DNA of 64,000 nt from Theristus sp. LFF4_11 (Eukaryota; Nematoda; Chromadorea; Monhysterida; Xyalidae): assembly GCA_030248135.1 (NCBI GenBank), contig JASANC010001197.1, forward strand, positions 27,003 through 91,002, read 5' to 3'. The notes below the pieces were generated by a model. It was given only the letters and a program-made list of their open reading frames with translations. It did no database searches and was not told the DNA's origin. Of this stretch, positions 1 to 12,600 are shown piece by piece; the first letter of the stretch is position 1; each line of letters starts with the position of its first letter. The position numbers and the translations under genes were made by a program.

Positions 1-830
1 ATTCACTTGGAATAAACTTTTTACACGATCTTCTTGTTTGGCTTTATGCAACAATGGCAGTTTGCAGTTTATGCTTGTTGCTTGATACAACTGGGTAGTA
101 CCAATGTTCATGTGCTGTTTGCTGTTCTCTGCATTGCGTGCATCAGATCAACTTTTGCAACGATTGCGATGCTAGGATACGCGTGTCAACAAACGCCCCG
201 ATCACATGCATATGCCCCTGGTGCTGGAAAACTTGTGCTTGCGTGTGCGTGTTTGCGGTTGCCAAGAGTGAAATAAACCAGCGTCAGCAGTGAGCCATAT
301 TATTTTTGCTGTTCATGTCATGGGGGCTTAGTTACAGCGCAGCCTGATTCGGCCAAATAAAGCGCATCCACGTGACAGAAATTCAAAAACAAAACTGGTC
401 GCTGTTTTAGTCATCAGCATAATGCTCACATGCATGATGCGTGTCGTGGCGTGATGAACGTTCTGATGTCAAGTGGTTTTCACCGACTTGCCTGTTTTGT
501 TTTTTTACAACAGCCAACAAAAAACGTTCTGTTGGCAGTTTATTTGCGTCATCTACTGACAAACACTAATACTGCAACTTTGTAAAAATGAAAGGGTTTA
601 CATCAAACAACAAATCAAAGCAAAAAACAGCAACCCGCTGATTTCAAAATCAACGCTTCCTACCAAAACACTGTTATAATCGTTGACTTTAGGCGAATAC
701 ACAAGTAAATTTCACAATTTTCAACAAACGTTCTTGACTACATAAACTGGTTGTCGCGTCGAAACGATATTTTTGTACAACTGTTTGTTCCAAAAATCAT
801 TTCAGTGTATAAGACTGTTACCAGTGAAAC
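1..830. other. No gene recognised, left flank
   Basis: AT-rich sequence with only short open frames that have no protein-like composition. I see no conserved domain, RNA gene or clear repeat. It includes the upstream flank of the four-helix membrane protein gene that starts at 831. Confidence 0.4.
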
Positions 831-2197
831 ATGCAAGCACCAGAGAGCGTCATGGAGCCTGATGACAGTGCGATCACCAGAGCGGCCGTGACCGACCATG
901 CAGAAGCACCAGCAACTCGGGCAACGTTCACCGGGCAGCGTGTTGATCTGCACCACCCGAAGTATCGTTGCTGCTGCGGCTGCTGTCACTGCACCACTGC
1001 TGTGCTCGTCATCGGTTGGATTTATGTATGTGCGTGCTTTTCTTTGTTCCGAAAATCAATTGTGTTTTTAACTTGTGTGTTGTTCTCAATTCAAAAAACA
1101 CATGTTTGTGTTCAGTGTTTTTAAGTTTTTTTTTCATGAAGTTTCTCCACTCAGAGTGTGCTGTTCATTTTCTCGGTTGGCTTCAGCTTGTGGACGTTCA
1201 TTGCGGGCTGTCTGCAAGGTGCATGGTGCGCCATTGTTTATGGTAAATGCGAAAATTTTATAAAATTTTATAAAAAAATGCTTTCAACAGCTGCTGATTA
1301 CACCAGCAATCTTCAGGTCTAATCCAGACAGTGCTCAGTGCGTTTTGTCTATGGGCGAGCTACCAAGCGATTTGGGCGGCCAAAGAGCTGAAGCTGCCTA
1401 GCCAACTGAGCCCGTTCATGGCGGTGCTCGTGCTGGCGGCTGCCGTCACCGTTGTGTCCTACGTTCTGACGTGCTGGATCAAGTGGAATCCATTGAGTTA
1501 TTTTTGTGGCGTTTCCGCCCCTCGCACGTCGCACGCAGATGAGGCGCAATCGAACGTTCAGATGCAAGTGAACATCGTGGCTGGACTGATTTGCGTGCTG
1601 ATCGTTACTGTCAAGGTGAAGTTGCAATTCAATGAAAAATAGTATCAATTTTTTGGGCTCTGCAACTGGATGCGTTTGCAGACGTAGAAAGAAAAATCTA
1701 TCTTCATGTGTCAATTCAAAATAGTCCAAGTGATCCGGCCGTATTTAGGGAATTCGGATCACTACTTTACCAAGTTTGTATTTCCGCGTCTTGCATGAAA
1801 CGGTTATGCGCGCAATGAGTCTCGGAACCAAAATAAAAGAGACTAGTTGTTCAAACATTTTTCCAAGTTTCGATATTTTTGCATTTGATTTTGTTGCCGA
1901 TTGAACAGTTATAATGCTATTATTTTCAGTTGTGGTTCATCAAAATCTGTCGAGCTTGTCAGCTGTACACCATTGAGCTGAAGAAGACGGCTGCGCTGCA
2001 GATGCACCAGACTGTGGCCGCCTACCAGAACGCTGGTGCGTTGCGTGTTTCTCAAATCGCTTAATTTTGAGCTGCATACACACATTGCGTTGAATTTGTT
2101 TTGATGTTTTTCAGTTTATTCAACCGACAACAGCTACACCGTGGTGTGGTCGCCATCTGCGGTTGTCACGTCGCCTGTTCCAAGTGAAAATGTTTAG
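831..2197 (+). CDS. Four-transmembrane protein, LAPTM/DUF7027-like
   Basis: Five exons join in frame with GT-AG introns: 831-1025, 1155-1242, 1317-1615, 1930-2035 and 2115-2197, giving 256 residues. The N-terminal ~45 residues are hydrophilic. A cysteine-rich patch (YRCCCGCCHCTT) then leads into helix 1. Helix 2 covers SVLFIFSVGFSLWTFIAG, helix 3 is in exon 3 around FMAVLVLAAAVTVVSYVLTC, and helix 4 is VNIVAGLICVLIVTVKLWF. The tail carries KICRACQLYTIELKK and is probably cytosolic. The CCxxCCH patch before helix 1 resembles lysosomal LAPTM4/5 and nematode DUF7027 proteins; that link is inferred from the pattern only. Intron 3 (1616-1929) contains a palindromic repeat. The start is the first ATG in frame with the exon; the gene model is solid, the family name less so. 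Confidence 0.65.
1650..1845 (+). repeat. Palindromic dispersed repeat family B, copy 1
   Basis: Shares a core (GGATGCGTTTGCAGA, then GTGTCAATTCAAAATAG) with copies near 19895, 42915 and, inverted, 32715. The two halves are roughly inverted copies, as in a foldback MITE. It lies in intron 3 of the four-helix protein gene. Confidence 0.6.
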
Positions 2198-2352
2198 AGT
2201 GAAAACTGTTTGTTATCTCACTCAAAATTTCAAAACAAATCACCATGCAGTTTGTTTGTTTGTTTCAGTCAATGAAACCGTATTTATTTCAACGGCGATG
2301 AAATTTTGAATAAAACCAAGCACAGCGTCACGTTGTAGTTTGCACGAGCACC

Positions 2353-2731
2353 ATGCCTTTGCGTGCATTTCTATTACTGAACGCCGTTTTATCAGTGTCA
2401 AGCGCATGCAGCATTGTCTTGCCAGCCGGTACGCGTCCGTCCGTCCGCTGCAATGGAGGCTGGTCAGATGCGACATGCAACGTTTGTTGGAAATGTTGTT
2501 AAAATTTTGAAAGGGTAAAAGTAAACGCATGCAAAGACAACAGCCGCCCACCGTTGCACTTTTGCTGTTCTGCTGATTGAATTGTCTGTGAGCCTCTCGG
2601 TCACGGAGTGCCAAGACGTCCGTTGGTTGTTGTCGTTGCAGAATGCTGCTTCTGATGGCACTGACATGCGACTGCACCGTGCTTCCGCCACTCTCGCCAA
2701 ACTGCAAATCGTTGTTCTCAAGTCATTGTGA
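2353..2731 (+). CDS. Possible small secreted protein
   Basis: An ATG at 2353 opens a clear signal-peptide-like start (MPLRAFLLLNAVLSVSSA) followed by a short cysteine-containing stretch. Read straight through, the frame stops after about 50 residues with CNVCWKCC. Alternatively, a donor after 2481 and an acceptor before 2642 join two phase-0 exons (2353-2481, 2642-2731) into a 72-residue protein ending LAKLQIVVLKSL. No family is recognised. The signal peptide is the main evidence, so this is a candidate only. Confidence 0.3.
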
Positions 2732-3403
2732 AGTCATTATAATTGATTTGCAAAATGTTCTTCAAACAGGTTGCCAATAAAAATGATTTCGTCGTTCCAC
2801 AGACAGTAGAATGCCATTGTCCATGCCATTGCAAATGCCAAACCGCACACACAACATTCGCCGTGTGTCAAAATCTGAACCATACCATCTATTTTTTAAG
2901 CCAAAAAACTACAGTTGGTTTAAAAAACCCAAGCGTTGCACCACGCAAACCTGAAATGTCCCTGGATGCGTGTTCAAGCTGATAACAGCATCGCCGCCGT
3001 GACCGACCAGTGAACTACACGACGCATTGCACTGTACAATGCTGTCTTGGCGATGCTGCTATTGGCATGAAAACACATCCACGAGAAACTCAAGTGTGCG
3101 TGCGGTGGTGCAATTCTTTTCAACAACTTTTGTAACTGACACACAGAATGCTGGCACGTGCAACGGTATGAACAATGGTACATACATTTAAGTGTGTTCG
3201 CACCGCAATTTTCTGCCGTTGAATTTGCTCGAGCTCCCTGAAGAACTCTACCCAGGAAATGCGTTCCGTTGAGCGTTCACCATCGAACGCAGGCCTGATG
3301 AGCACGTGGGGCACGCGCAGCGGTCGCTTGCTGCCTTGCATCGCTCAGGGTGGCCGAGCTCTGATGGAGATTGCGTTGTGGTCAAGAATAACACTGGTGT
3401 GTA

Positions 3404-3573
3404 CAGCCGAACTCTAAATTATAGGGAATCAGCTGGTTGGTTGGTGGTCACGTGCATGCATGATGCTTTCTGTACAAACCAGAGTCCGCCCTCACAGCAA
3501 TTTCTGGACAGAAAGCAAGCATCACGTGATCACCAACCAGTCAGCTGATTCCCCACAATTTAGAGTTCGACTG
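3404..3573 (+). mobile_element. Mariner-type MITE (family A), copy 1
   Basis: About 170 bp flanked by TA on both sides. The terminal inverted repeats are ~45 bp; the left reads CAGCCGAACTCTAAATTATA and the right is its near complement ending TTAGAGTTCGACTG. The inner arms contain GTCACGTGCATGCATGATGC and its inverted counterpart. Related copies lie at 12869-13026 and 40159-40328. A TA target and CAG-starting ends fit Tc1/mariner-derived non-autonomous elements. Confidence 0.75.
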
Positions 3574-3575
3574 TA

Positions 3576-4939
3576 TACGCACATTGTCAGCACAAATCGA
3601 TGTTGACGCACAATGGCCGCTTTTCAGTACCGATATGCACATTTGTATGTCATTGAGATCGAGATAAATACATGCAAATGCTTTGCAGCTACGAGATTAC
3701 AATAAACCAAATGCACCTGCAAATTGTGTTTATTTTTAGCTCTTGATAGTTTTTGGTGTTGTCAGCCAGTGTTGGCTGCATGCGCGATTGCTGATTGCAA
3801 CACGAGCAAAACGTGGGGCCTGTGTGCTGTGCGTCTTACATGTGTTGGCGTAGATTACCGCTTGCCTTTCATTGAGAACGCCTACTCAATAAACTGTTGC
3901 GGTTGTTGTTGTTTTGCAGCTGGTGAGTGTTGTAACCCATATCAGCTCGGTGCTGCACCGAGAGCTGCATGGGAGTCATATGGCTGCTTTTCCTGCGAGC
4001 TCCGCGAAAATGGTACGCGTTCAGCGCCGCTGTGACTGTGCGGGGATGCCACGGAGCACCTGCCGGGGTACCAAGGAGCTCAGATTCCAACGGAGGCAAA
4101 CAACATCCACCCCCATCGTGGATTTAGTTACACGGCTTTCAAACATGCAAAATTACATCTTGTATTTTTGTGCATCTAAGAAAGATTTTTTTAGTTTACG
4201 CGATGACCGTCAATTCAACGTACATTTGTCTGTCAGTTTATGTATTTGTACCACTGAAATCATGTTAAAACGCAAACAAAGATTACAAAAATTGAAAGTA
4301 AAGCGAAAAATGGCAGAAAGAAAAAAAGGCTGAGAAAGTGCACCTCGAATGAGATTGAATGTTCTGTAGAGGGTTTGAAAAGAGATTAGATTCGAAAAGA
4401 AAAACTTTGTTCGCGCTCAATTCTGGCTTGGCAGTCTCACGCACAATACTCGTATTTGTGAAGCAAAGTAAATGATAAATAAGCAACCAGAATTAAAGAA
4501 CAGACCAAAGATTGCACAACAGCAAAGATAACAACAATACAAAGGTTAAATAAAAACGAAGATGGCAGCATTGAATTTTATGAATGCCGTACATATTTTC
4601 TGTATAAAAGCAGATGAACTGCGGAGGTAAAAGGTGTTTTTAAATAAATTAAAATAGCTGATTATATTGATCGTACTGCATTCCGCATAGAAATTTTATT
4701 CAGTACATTTATGCTGCACCATTGCGTCACCGATAGTGAGAGACTCACTGATTTCAACAGCTTTGCTCGCTAGCAAAATGTGTTGCTGAAAAGTTGAGAA
4801 GTTTTACATTTCGTTTTCTTGAAGTTTAATGAGCAAAGTCTCGATTGAGCAAAAAAAGTGGCTCAACAAAAACTTGGGAAGTTTCTTGTGTGTCCAAGAA
4901 CCTCAACAAAACTGTTGAGTAACTCTCAATGGTGATTTC
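3576..4939. other. Intergenic, no gene recognised
   Basis: Short open frames here have no recognisable domain or consistent splice structure. Around 4790-4960 the motif GTTGAG and its complement CTCAAC recur many times, giving weak self-complementarity just downstream of the VWA gene. Confidence 0.35.
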
Positions 4940-6640
4940 TCAAGTTTGTTGAGCAATTTTTCTCCGCGTATAACCCGGCAAGTTTACTGACGTGCATGAT
5001 TTGGCGAGAATTTGATTGACGACCAGCGGAATGTGCCCCGGCGTCCTCGCGTTCAACGAGCACGATTTGCCGCCGGAGATCTGTCGCATCTCCCATTGCA
5101 CTGGTCGGTCACCGATGGCCACGGTCAGAATTGGCAGGCCGCTCGTGCGAAACTTCTCTGTCAACGCCACCACGGACGGCAACTCGCTGATGGATCTGCG
5201 AAAAATATGGCCGGGTCACTTTTGAGAGGTTTCAATTGTTTCTGCTTGGATTAAAGTGTGGCCATGTGAACTGTGAAGATGGCCAGCTTTCGGTTTAGTA
5301 GTCATCTTATTCGAGACCCAGAAGAGAAACACTAAACACACCCGCTGCCTGTAAAATAAACCATGAGATGTTTCGCTCCAGGTCGCCAACCGCTTGTTGT
5401 GTTGTTGAACAGCTGTGAATTCACGGTTTTCAGTGCTCTGAAAAAAGTTGTGTAGTGGATTCAGCTCAAATACGGGCGACCAATATAACTAACAGGGCAC
5501 AGCAATGGTCACATAATATCGAAGGGGCATCGATTTGTTGCAAAAACGCGATAAGCTCCGTTTTTTACCACCTGTTTTGTTTATTTTTCATTTCAACTCG
5601 TTTCAGTTCCCACAACTTTCTAATCAAAACGTTGGCGAAACATGTATACATTGTACATGAATCGACTCTGGTGTTTCATAAAATGGCAGCAAAAAAGCTG
5701 CAAAAAAAGTTATGAAGCAAAAAACGTTAAACAAAGGTGATTTTTCGCGCTTTACCAATTGCACGTGCGTCACCTCACCCGAGAAGATTCTGCGTCGGTG
5801 CGTCCACGAACATCACACTGCCAATCGAGTCGACCGTGCACGCGCTGCTGTTGCAGTGTTTGAAGCTGAAGTTGGGCACACCCACAGCAACGTCGATCAC
5901 GGAGACCAACGAGAACTGAGTGCGAGGCACCGTGTAGCGCAGCGACAACGCCTGCCCGATTTGCTTCACCTGGGTCGCACGAAAAACGGAAGAATTGCAC
6001 AACAGTTTGTTAAAGATTCAGCAGCCATGCTCGCATACAACACGGTACATTGCAGATATTGGCATTTGTTTGCAGTTTTGCAATTATCCGTTCAATTATT
6101 GTTTCAAAGCAGACCCAATTGAAGTAGGTAGCCTTGCGCGCCTCATCGGCCATTCCATTGGACGAGTCCACCAGGAATATGATGTCGTACTCCAATGTGC
6201 TCGTGTCACACAGGGGCGCTGTTGTCGGTGGGGGGCCGGGCGGCGTTGTGCTGAATGCAAAGTGAAGTTATTTTTTATCTAACGTCGAAAAGTTTTCTGT
6301 CACACTGAAAATATCAATTTTGATACATACGACACGCACCTCTCTGATTCTTCTGCTGGTGCTGGCGTTACCATCGGAAAAAGGTCTGTGAAAACAGAAA
6401 CAAAGTTTTCAGATAGATTGTGTGGGCGTTGTGTATGGTGTACGAATGGTGACAAAAGCAGCAACGAACGCGTTTCACAGTGGACGCCACTGGTGCCGTA
6501 CGGACACGCGCATTCACCAGCAATCAACTCGCCACCATTCATGCAGACTGGTGTGTTGCAGTCAACGCCAGACCAGTTTAGCTCACATGTGCACTGGTTT
6601 CTTGTCGCATCAAAAGTGCCGTGAACACATTCTAAGAAAT
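4940..6640 (-). other. VWA/EGF module 5 and C-terminus of the long secreted gene
   Basis: EGF-like cysteines lie at ~6630-6470 (CTCELNWSGVDC, CACPYGTSGVHC). VWA5 starts near 6220 with YDIIFLVDSSNGM, keeping the DSS core of the metal site, and continues at 6000-5775 (FSLVSVIDVAVG) and ~5210-4940 (LPILTVAIGD). The frame ends at a stop at 4940-4942, just after the usual end of a VWA fold, so this is the likely C-terminus. Confidence 0.55.
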
Positions 6641-9600
6641 CAATTTGAATGATAGACAGGGCGAGTGCCGTCCGTTACTCAGCTAAATATTTGAGTAAAG
6701 TGTGCAGGCCCGTTCGTACTGACGTATGCGAGTACGGCACGGTATGCGTTACCATAAAGTCACGTCACAGGGTTTGTGTTTCCGCATACTACCGTTCATA
6801 CAGACGCATGCATGTACGTCACGGCACGTTGCGTCCTCGTATACTACCGTCCATGGTGCAGTGCCTTTCACATGCGTCGACGTGCGTCAGCAAACGTCAG
6901 TACGAACCGGCTTCAAGGTGTAAACACGAATGGCGACTGACGCAACGACATGCAGCGTCCCGTGGTTACTCTGCTGAACGCGTAGCCCCGTTCATCGACG
7001 CCGAGCAGGCGCGCACGGAACAGTCCGGTCGGCGGCAACAGCTGACTCTGCGGGGGGCACGTGAACGCTGCGATGTGCTCGTACGCGCACGACGATCGTT
7101 GCGTGACGTTCGACGAGCCGAACGAACTGGACGTCGCATCGGTCAGACTCGGCAGACTGTAGAGGACGCGTGTCGCAGCGGCTGCCCCCGACAGCGAACT
7201 CAAGTGCGCCACCAGCTGCGGCGTCACCGTGCGCACTGCAACGCCGGCGATTCGTTGGTGCAACGTCAAACACTCAATCACGTTTTTGGGTAAATGTTTT
7301 AGAGGTGCCATCCAATGAAATCCTTGGCGAAATCGCAGACCGATTGGTGTTTCATAAGATGACAACAAAAGGCACAACATATGAACAGAATGTATTCGTC
7401 GTACACGTGTACATGCTTGGTATAACTTTTCAAAGGTGACTTATGGTTCTGTTCCAACTACATTCAAGCAATAAAACTGAATGTGCCAACCAATCCAATT
7501 GCAATCTTCTCCAGCTGCAGTATCAATAGTGCGTTGCCACTGCTCTTAAAGGTTGTCAAATGTTCACCTGGCGGTGCGTTGAAGCCGAACGGCTGCGTGA
7601 ATGGTTGATCGTTTAACGCGTCGATTGTGAACCCCTCGTAAAGGCTGATGTCCGAGCGAACGCGCACCGAAACGCGACACGCCCTCGAGCCGGCTGGGTC
7701 GACGCCGGTCGTCACGTTCACGCGCCAGAAACCCCAGAAGTCGGACGTGGCTGGAAACGTTTGTTCACCGTTTATTTGAATAGTTGCAGGACGAGCTGGC
7801 TGTTTCCACTGAGCGATCGATGTTGCACAGGTGACCACCAACTGTTTGTGGTGACGTGTGGCATGCGGTTGAGCACGTCCGGTATTGCCTGCTCCAACAA
7901 GGCGGTGTCCGTCACGTTCAGCACGTTGTTTGCGTCGCCACTGATCTTCAGCAGTTCGCCGTAGTCGAACACGGTCGAGTTACCGTTGACACCCGGTATT
8001 CCGACCGAAATGATCTCTGTGTTCAAACTGGCACGAATCACAGCCGCCACGGTCGCCGGGTCGCCACCACGCGTGTAACTGCAGACATTGTGCCACATGA
8101 GCCAACAAGATCAGTGCTGCAACTGTTGTGCCATTGGTCACTGTGAGAGAACACTGCTGACCTGCCGTCACTGACGTATACGATGCTGTGACGCACGTTG
8201 GGACGCACGCCAAACGTTGCATCTGACAGGTAAACCTGCGCTTGCTGGAACGCACTGTAAGAAAATTCCACTTATAAAACAGTCCTCCGCCAAGTGCAGT
8301 TAAAAAAAGTTCAAAAACGATCGCAACGCGTTTGCACTCGCATTTCGGCGTTTGAGAGTCCCACGCTGTACGGGATCGCCTGGACAGCAGCGACGAACGC
8401 AGCGTTCGTGGTGCACTGCGAGAAGGGCACCCTGGCGACGACGACGTCGTTGTAGACGATGATGCCTGCGCGCACTTGTGTCGGCGAGATCGTCAGCTTG
8501 CTCACAACGTCAATCACAAACTGCAACGTCTGCAACACACGTTCCCAGAGTTGGCTTCGATTCGTTTCGTTTTCACCGCTGATCCATTCACTATTGAACG
8601 GTGTCTCATTTGTTTACCCTGTTATAGTTGGTGATCGGTGCAACGCTTTCGGAGCTGTCGATGATAAATAGCAGGTCAGTTTGAATTTCGCTCGCTGCAA
8701 AAATAGTAAGACCAACAGTAATAGTAAACAAACAAAAGACAAAGAAAAACAAAATGTAGTTGTTCAAACACTTTTTGTGTGATTACTGACCAATTGATGA
8801 CGCTCTGTTTTGTCCAACAATTGTTGTGTGTTGTGGATCAGAAAACAGTGAGTCTGGGGTGACTGGTGCGCCTGAAGCAAACACATGAGCATTGGAAAAT
8901 TTTGCATTTGAATTCAAAGAGAGGCAATTAGTGTATTTGTAAAAAAAATTTACGGTCTTTCACGCCCCATGTTATAAAAACTAAACCGAACAACACTCAA
9001 AGAAAATGAGAAAATGTCGCCATGTTTCCATTTGGGTATGCTGTTTTTGTTGCTTGGTTCTCATAAAAACACCACAAGATCTATGGCAAAAGGCTGACAA
9101 GAGTCTAACGCGCTACCACCAGGCCACGCGGGTGACCATCGTTCATTATCATGCAAATAACTCAGTTCATCAATCTACTAAACTGATGAGCAAACGACAC
9201 CACTGACCTTTCGGATCGTTCAGCGTCAGTCGTGCGTTCACTCCTTCGACGGCCACAGTGAACGCATCCGCGTGCGAGTCGATTGGCACGAGCACGCTGA
9301 CTGCGTTCGTTGCCGTGCAGTCCAGGAAACCTTTCGTGTAGGCCAAGTTGCTGCCGTACAACGACAGTCCCCAGTTGAACAGGTACTGCAACCGAAGTTG
9401 AAAAGCAAAAACAAACATTCAAAGGTCGTTGATGTTTGAAACAAAAAAGATTTTTTTCAATTCGCAATAAAAGTGCGAGTGCACCTGTTGTAATGTGCTG
9501 AGTGTCGCTTGAGCAATCACCAGTTGTCCCGGGGCAAACTTGGCCAGGTTACGGTAGTCCTGCGGCACGCTGGACATTGCTGCGGTGGAGTTGATTTCGT

Positions 9601-12600
9601 AGAATATGTGCATCTGAACATGCAAGCACAAATTATGTTTTAAATTTTGCTACCGGCTCTGTTAAAAATTCTTTCAATAATTTTTTGTTCTTGATTCTTG
9701 TCCGAAAAATTGCGAGAACACAAGACACCTTTGCCCTCGTGCTTTCCAACTGCAGATACGGCGGGTGTGTGCCCAATTGGCCGGCTGAGTCACGATCGGT
9801 GAACAAGAACACGTAGCCGTGTGTGACGGTGTCCATGAGCTGCAGTGCCTCCCGTGTCGCATCGAACGATCTTCACAGTTAAAGTCAGTCTTTACTGCAC
9901 TCAACAGTATTAAAGCTACAGTGACACGCTGAAAGTCGAGTGGAGTCTGAGTCTGAGTTTGTGGTTGAGTGAGTCCGAGTCCGAATATCAAAAAATGAGT
10001 AACTGACCATCTCTAAACACAAAACCGCAAACAGCGAACTTCATGTATTGTATACGCTCGCAAAACACCGGGTCCCTTGTGGCTTTATAGCCCGGGGATG
10101 GTTGATTTTGTGAGAATTTACTGCTTTTGTTCGCTGATGTTTTACCCAGACTATAAGATCTGTCTGTGGCAAAACACCTTCGGCAGTTCTGCCTGGTGTC
10201 CGTCGCACTGACGAGCCAGGGGACACCGCGGTATGCGTCTACCTGGCTAAACCGCAAACAGCGAACTTCATATATTGGACTAGGTAAATAATTTTTGTAG
10301 CGTGGAATCTTTTTTCAAAAAACCGTGAATCGATTTCAGTTTTCTACCTTGTCAGCGCGGTCGAATCGGACAGCAGTATTGTGTTTATTGATCGAATGGT
10401 GGCCGCAAACTGCAGTGCATCAGCGGTGTTCACTTCGCTGGCAACGTCTGCGAAAAATAGATCCTATCGGTCATTCTAGCTTCTTTATCCGTTCGGTTTT
10501 GGCCACTCACAAAAATATAGATACATGAACACTTTCCACAAGAATGATGCTGACTTTTTTCGTCGAATGTCACTAAAATGAACTGGCTGAACCAGCGGTC
10601 TGTCTGCGCCTTGACGGTGCGCAGCCAGAGGTCGATGTTTGCCTTCAGATAGAGGATCGTCGTTTTCATGCTCTGCGTCGTCTGCAACACGATCGCCAAT
10701 GGCCGGTTGGAAATGCCGAACTGAGGCAATGGATTCTTCGCTGCGCAGATTGCTGCAAAAAGTAAAAAAATTACAAGCATTTCACATGTACAATTTAGCA
10801 AAAAAAGACGCTAATTATTCGCAAGTTGTCTTTCAACAACACATCCAAACGTACAGACCTTGTTCACAATGGACGCCGGTGTAGGTGGCAGGGCAGTTGC
10901 ACGTGAACAGTGGCGTCCAAGCGCCCCCGTGCTCGCACGTCGGTATTTCACAGCGCAGCCCTTCCCACAGCGGCTGGCAGTCGCATGCGCCCGTGGCAAC
11001 GCTTTAACAAATGACATTTTATGATTGCATTTGTACGTGTGTCTTACTGTGTTGCATCGATTGCCTTTAGCAAGCCAACACCAACTTGTAAGTCCCATGT
11101 ATCGAGCACTTCAAACGCGCATGCGCTGCATCGCCGCAGTACGTGACAGCCGCCCGTTGTAACGTGCCTGTTTCAAGTGTGTTCGCTACGCTTGTCTGGA
11201 ATAAATCGTCACATTGGCTGCACACCATCTGAATGGTACAGTGTACAATGGTCAAAATACTGTAAGTGTGTCATTGGTTTTGTTTTTTTGAGCGTGGTAT
11301 TCAAGATTCTGTTCTGACAGTAACAGTACTCAGCAGATAAAGTCACTGAAAACTATTTTCAAACTTTTCCAAACATTTTATCGGTGGCTATCGGTGGCAG
11401 TCAAACAACATGGAGCGTTTAGTTTTCCAAGTTTAGCTACCATTTTTGGCAGCCAAACAAGATGAACCATTAAGTAAAATGTTTGGAAAAAAGTTTGGAA
11501 GCGGTTTTCAGTGAGTGGCGGCAAATAAAATCAGCAGCATATCTGCAATGACTTGTATCAACGGAAACAAAAACCATTTACCGAAACAACGAATGCTTGA
11601 TAAGGATCGTTACAGTAGAACGCCTCTGTAGCGTAGTACTGAAACGCGCACTTATCACTCGATCGTGTGGTCAGCGTCGAGCTGAGCACGATGCTGGGTT
11701 GATCGAGAATGCTGGCTGTGGCGCCAGCCGCTTGCGCTACGCCACTGTTGCTCATCTCAGCCACCAAGTGCGACGACGAGCCTACAAGCACAACGTTGCA
11801 ACATCAACCGCGATTAGCCAGTAAACCATGGACTGGCAGCAACGGATGCGCACGCATTGTAACACTGATTGTGAAGCAACCTTGCGGCGGCCTTGCGTAC
11901 AACGCGTCATTCGTAACATTGCTGGTGAACGCAGTCTGCAGCTCGTTGGTGCTCAGCTGGCGTGCGCGCATTGCGCATGGCATCGACTGGTCGCCGTTGC
12001 GAATGCTCGTTTCGAAATACGTCACTGGGCCAACAGCGGCCGCCGAGATGACGAAAAGCGTGAAGTCGCCGACGACCAGCGTGGCCGGCACTGCTTGGTT
12101 GCTCGGCCTTGCGGTCACTGTGGACACGGTGCTGTTGCCCGCTGCAACGTTCACATCTTGACGTTCGCTGATCCTCATTATTGTTGTTAATGAATGGGCA
12201 CTCGCGCAAATATGTGGATAGTGCCAGGAGTTTGTCACAGAAAAAACATTTTCACTGAACCCAATAAAATGACGCACGTCCAACAGTTGTAATGACAAAG
12301 CTCGTGTATCCAGTGTCTGGGTACGCGCGCGTTGTGTCCGTGCTGAACTCCAAACATCGATCGAAGTCAGCCAGTTGTGTGCTGGCAAGTTGGTAGAAAG
12401 TTGGAACGTAGCCTAGTAAGACCTAAACAGAAAAACATAACATCACCGTTCAAATGCAATTCCTTGTTTTTAACCAATTTCTACGCTAGTGTTCCATTAG
12501 CATTACATACAAAACAAATTATTGCTACGTTATCTCAGACTGAGCGAGCTAAAGCAAGTCAGATTTCTGTTCTGGGAGTCTCTGAAACGAATCGAAATGT

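Noticed and set aside
9080..9160. tRNA gene
   Set aside because: Only a D-arm/A-box-like stretch is present. No T-arm, acceptor pairing or clear anticodon stem, so it is noted only as a fragment.
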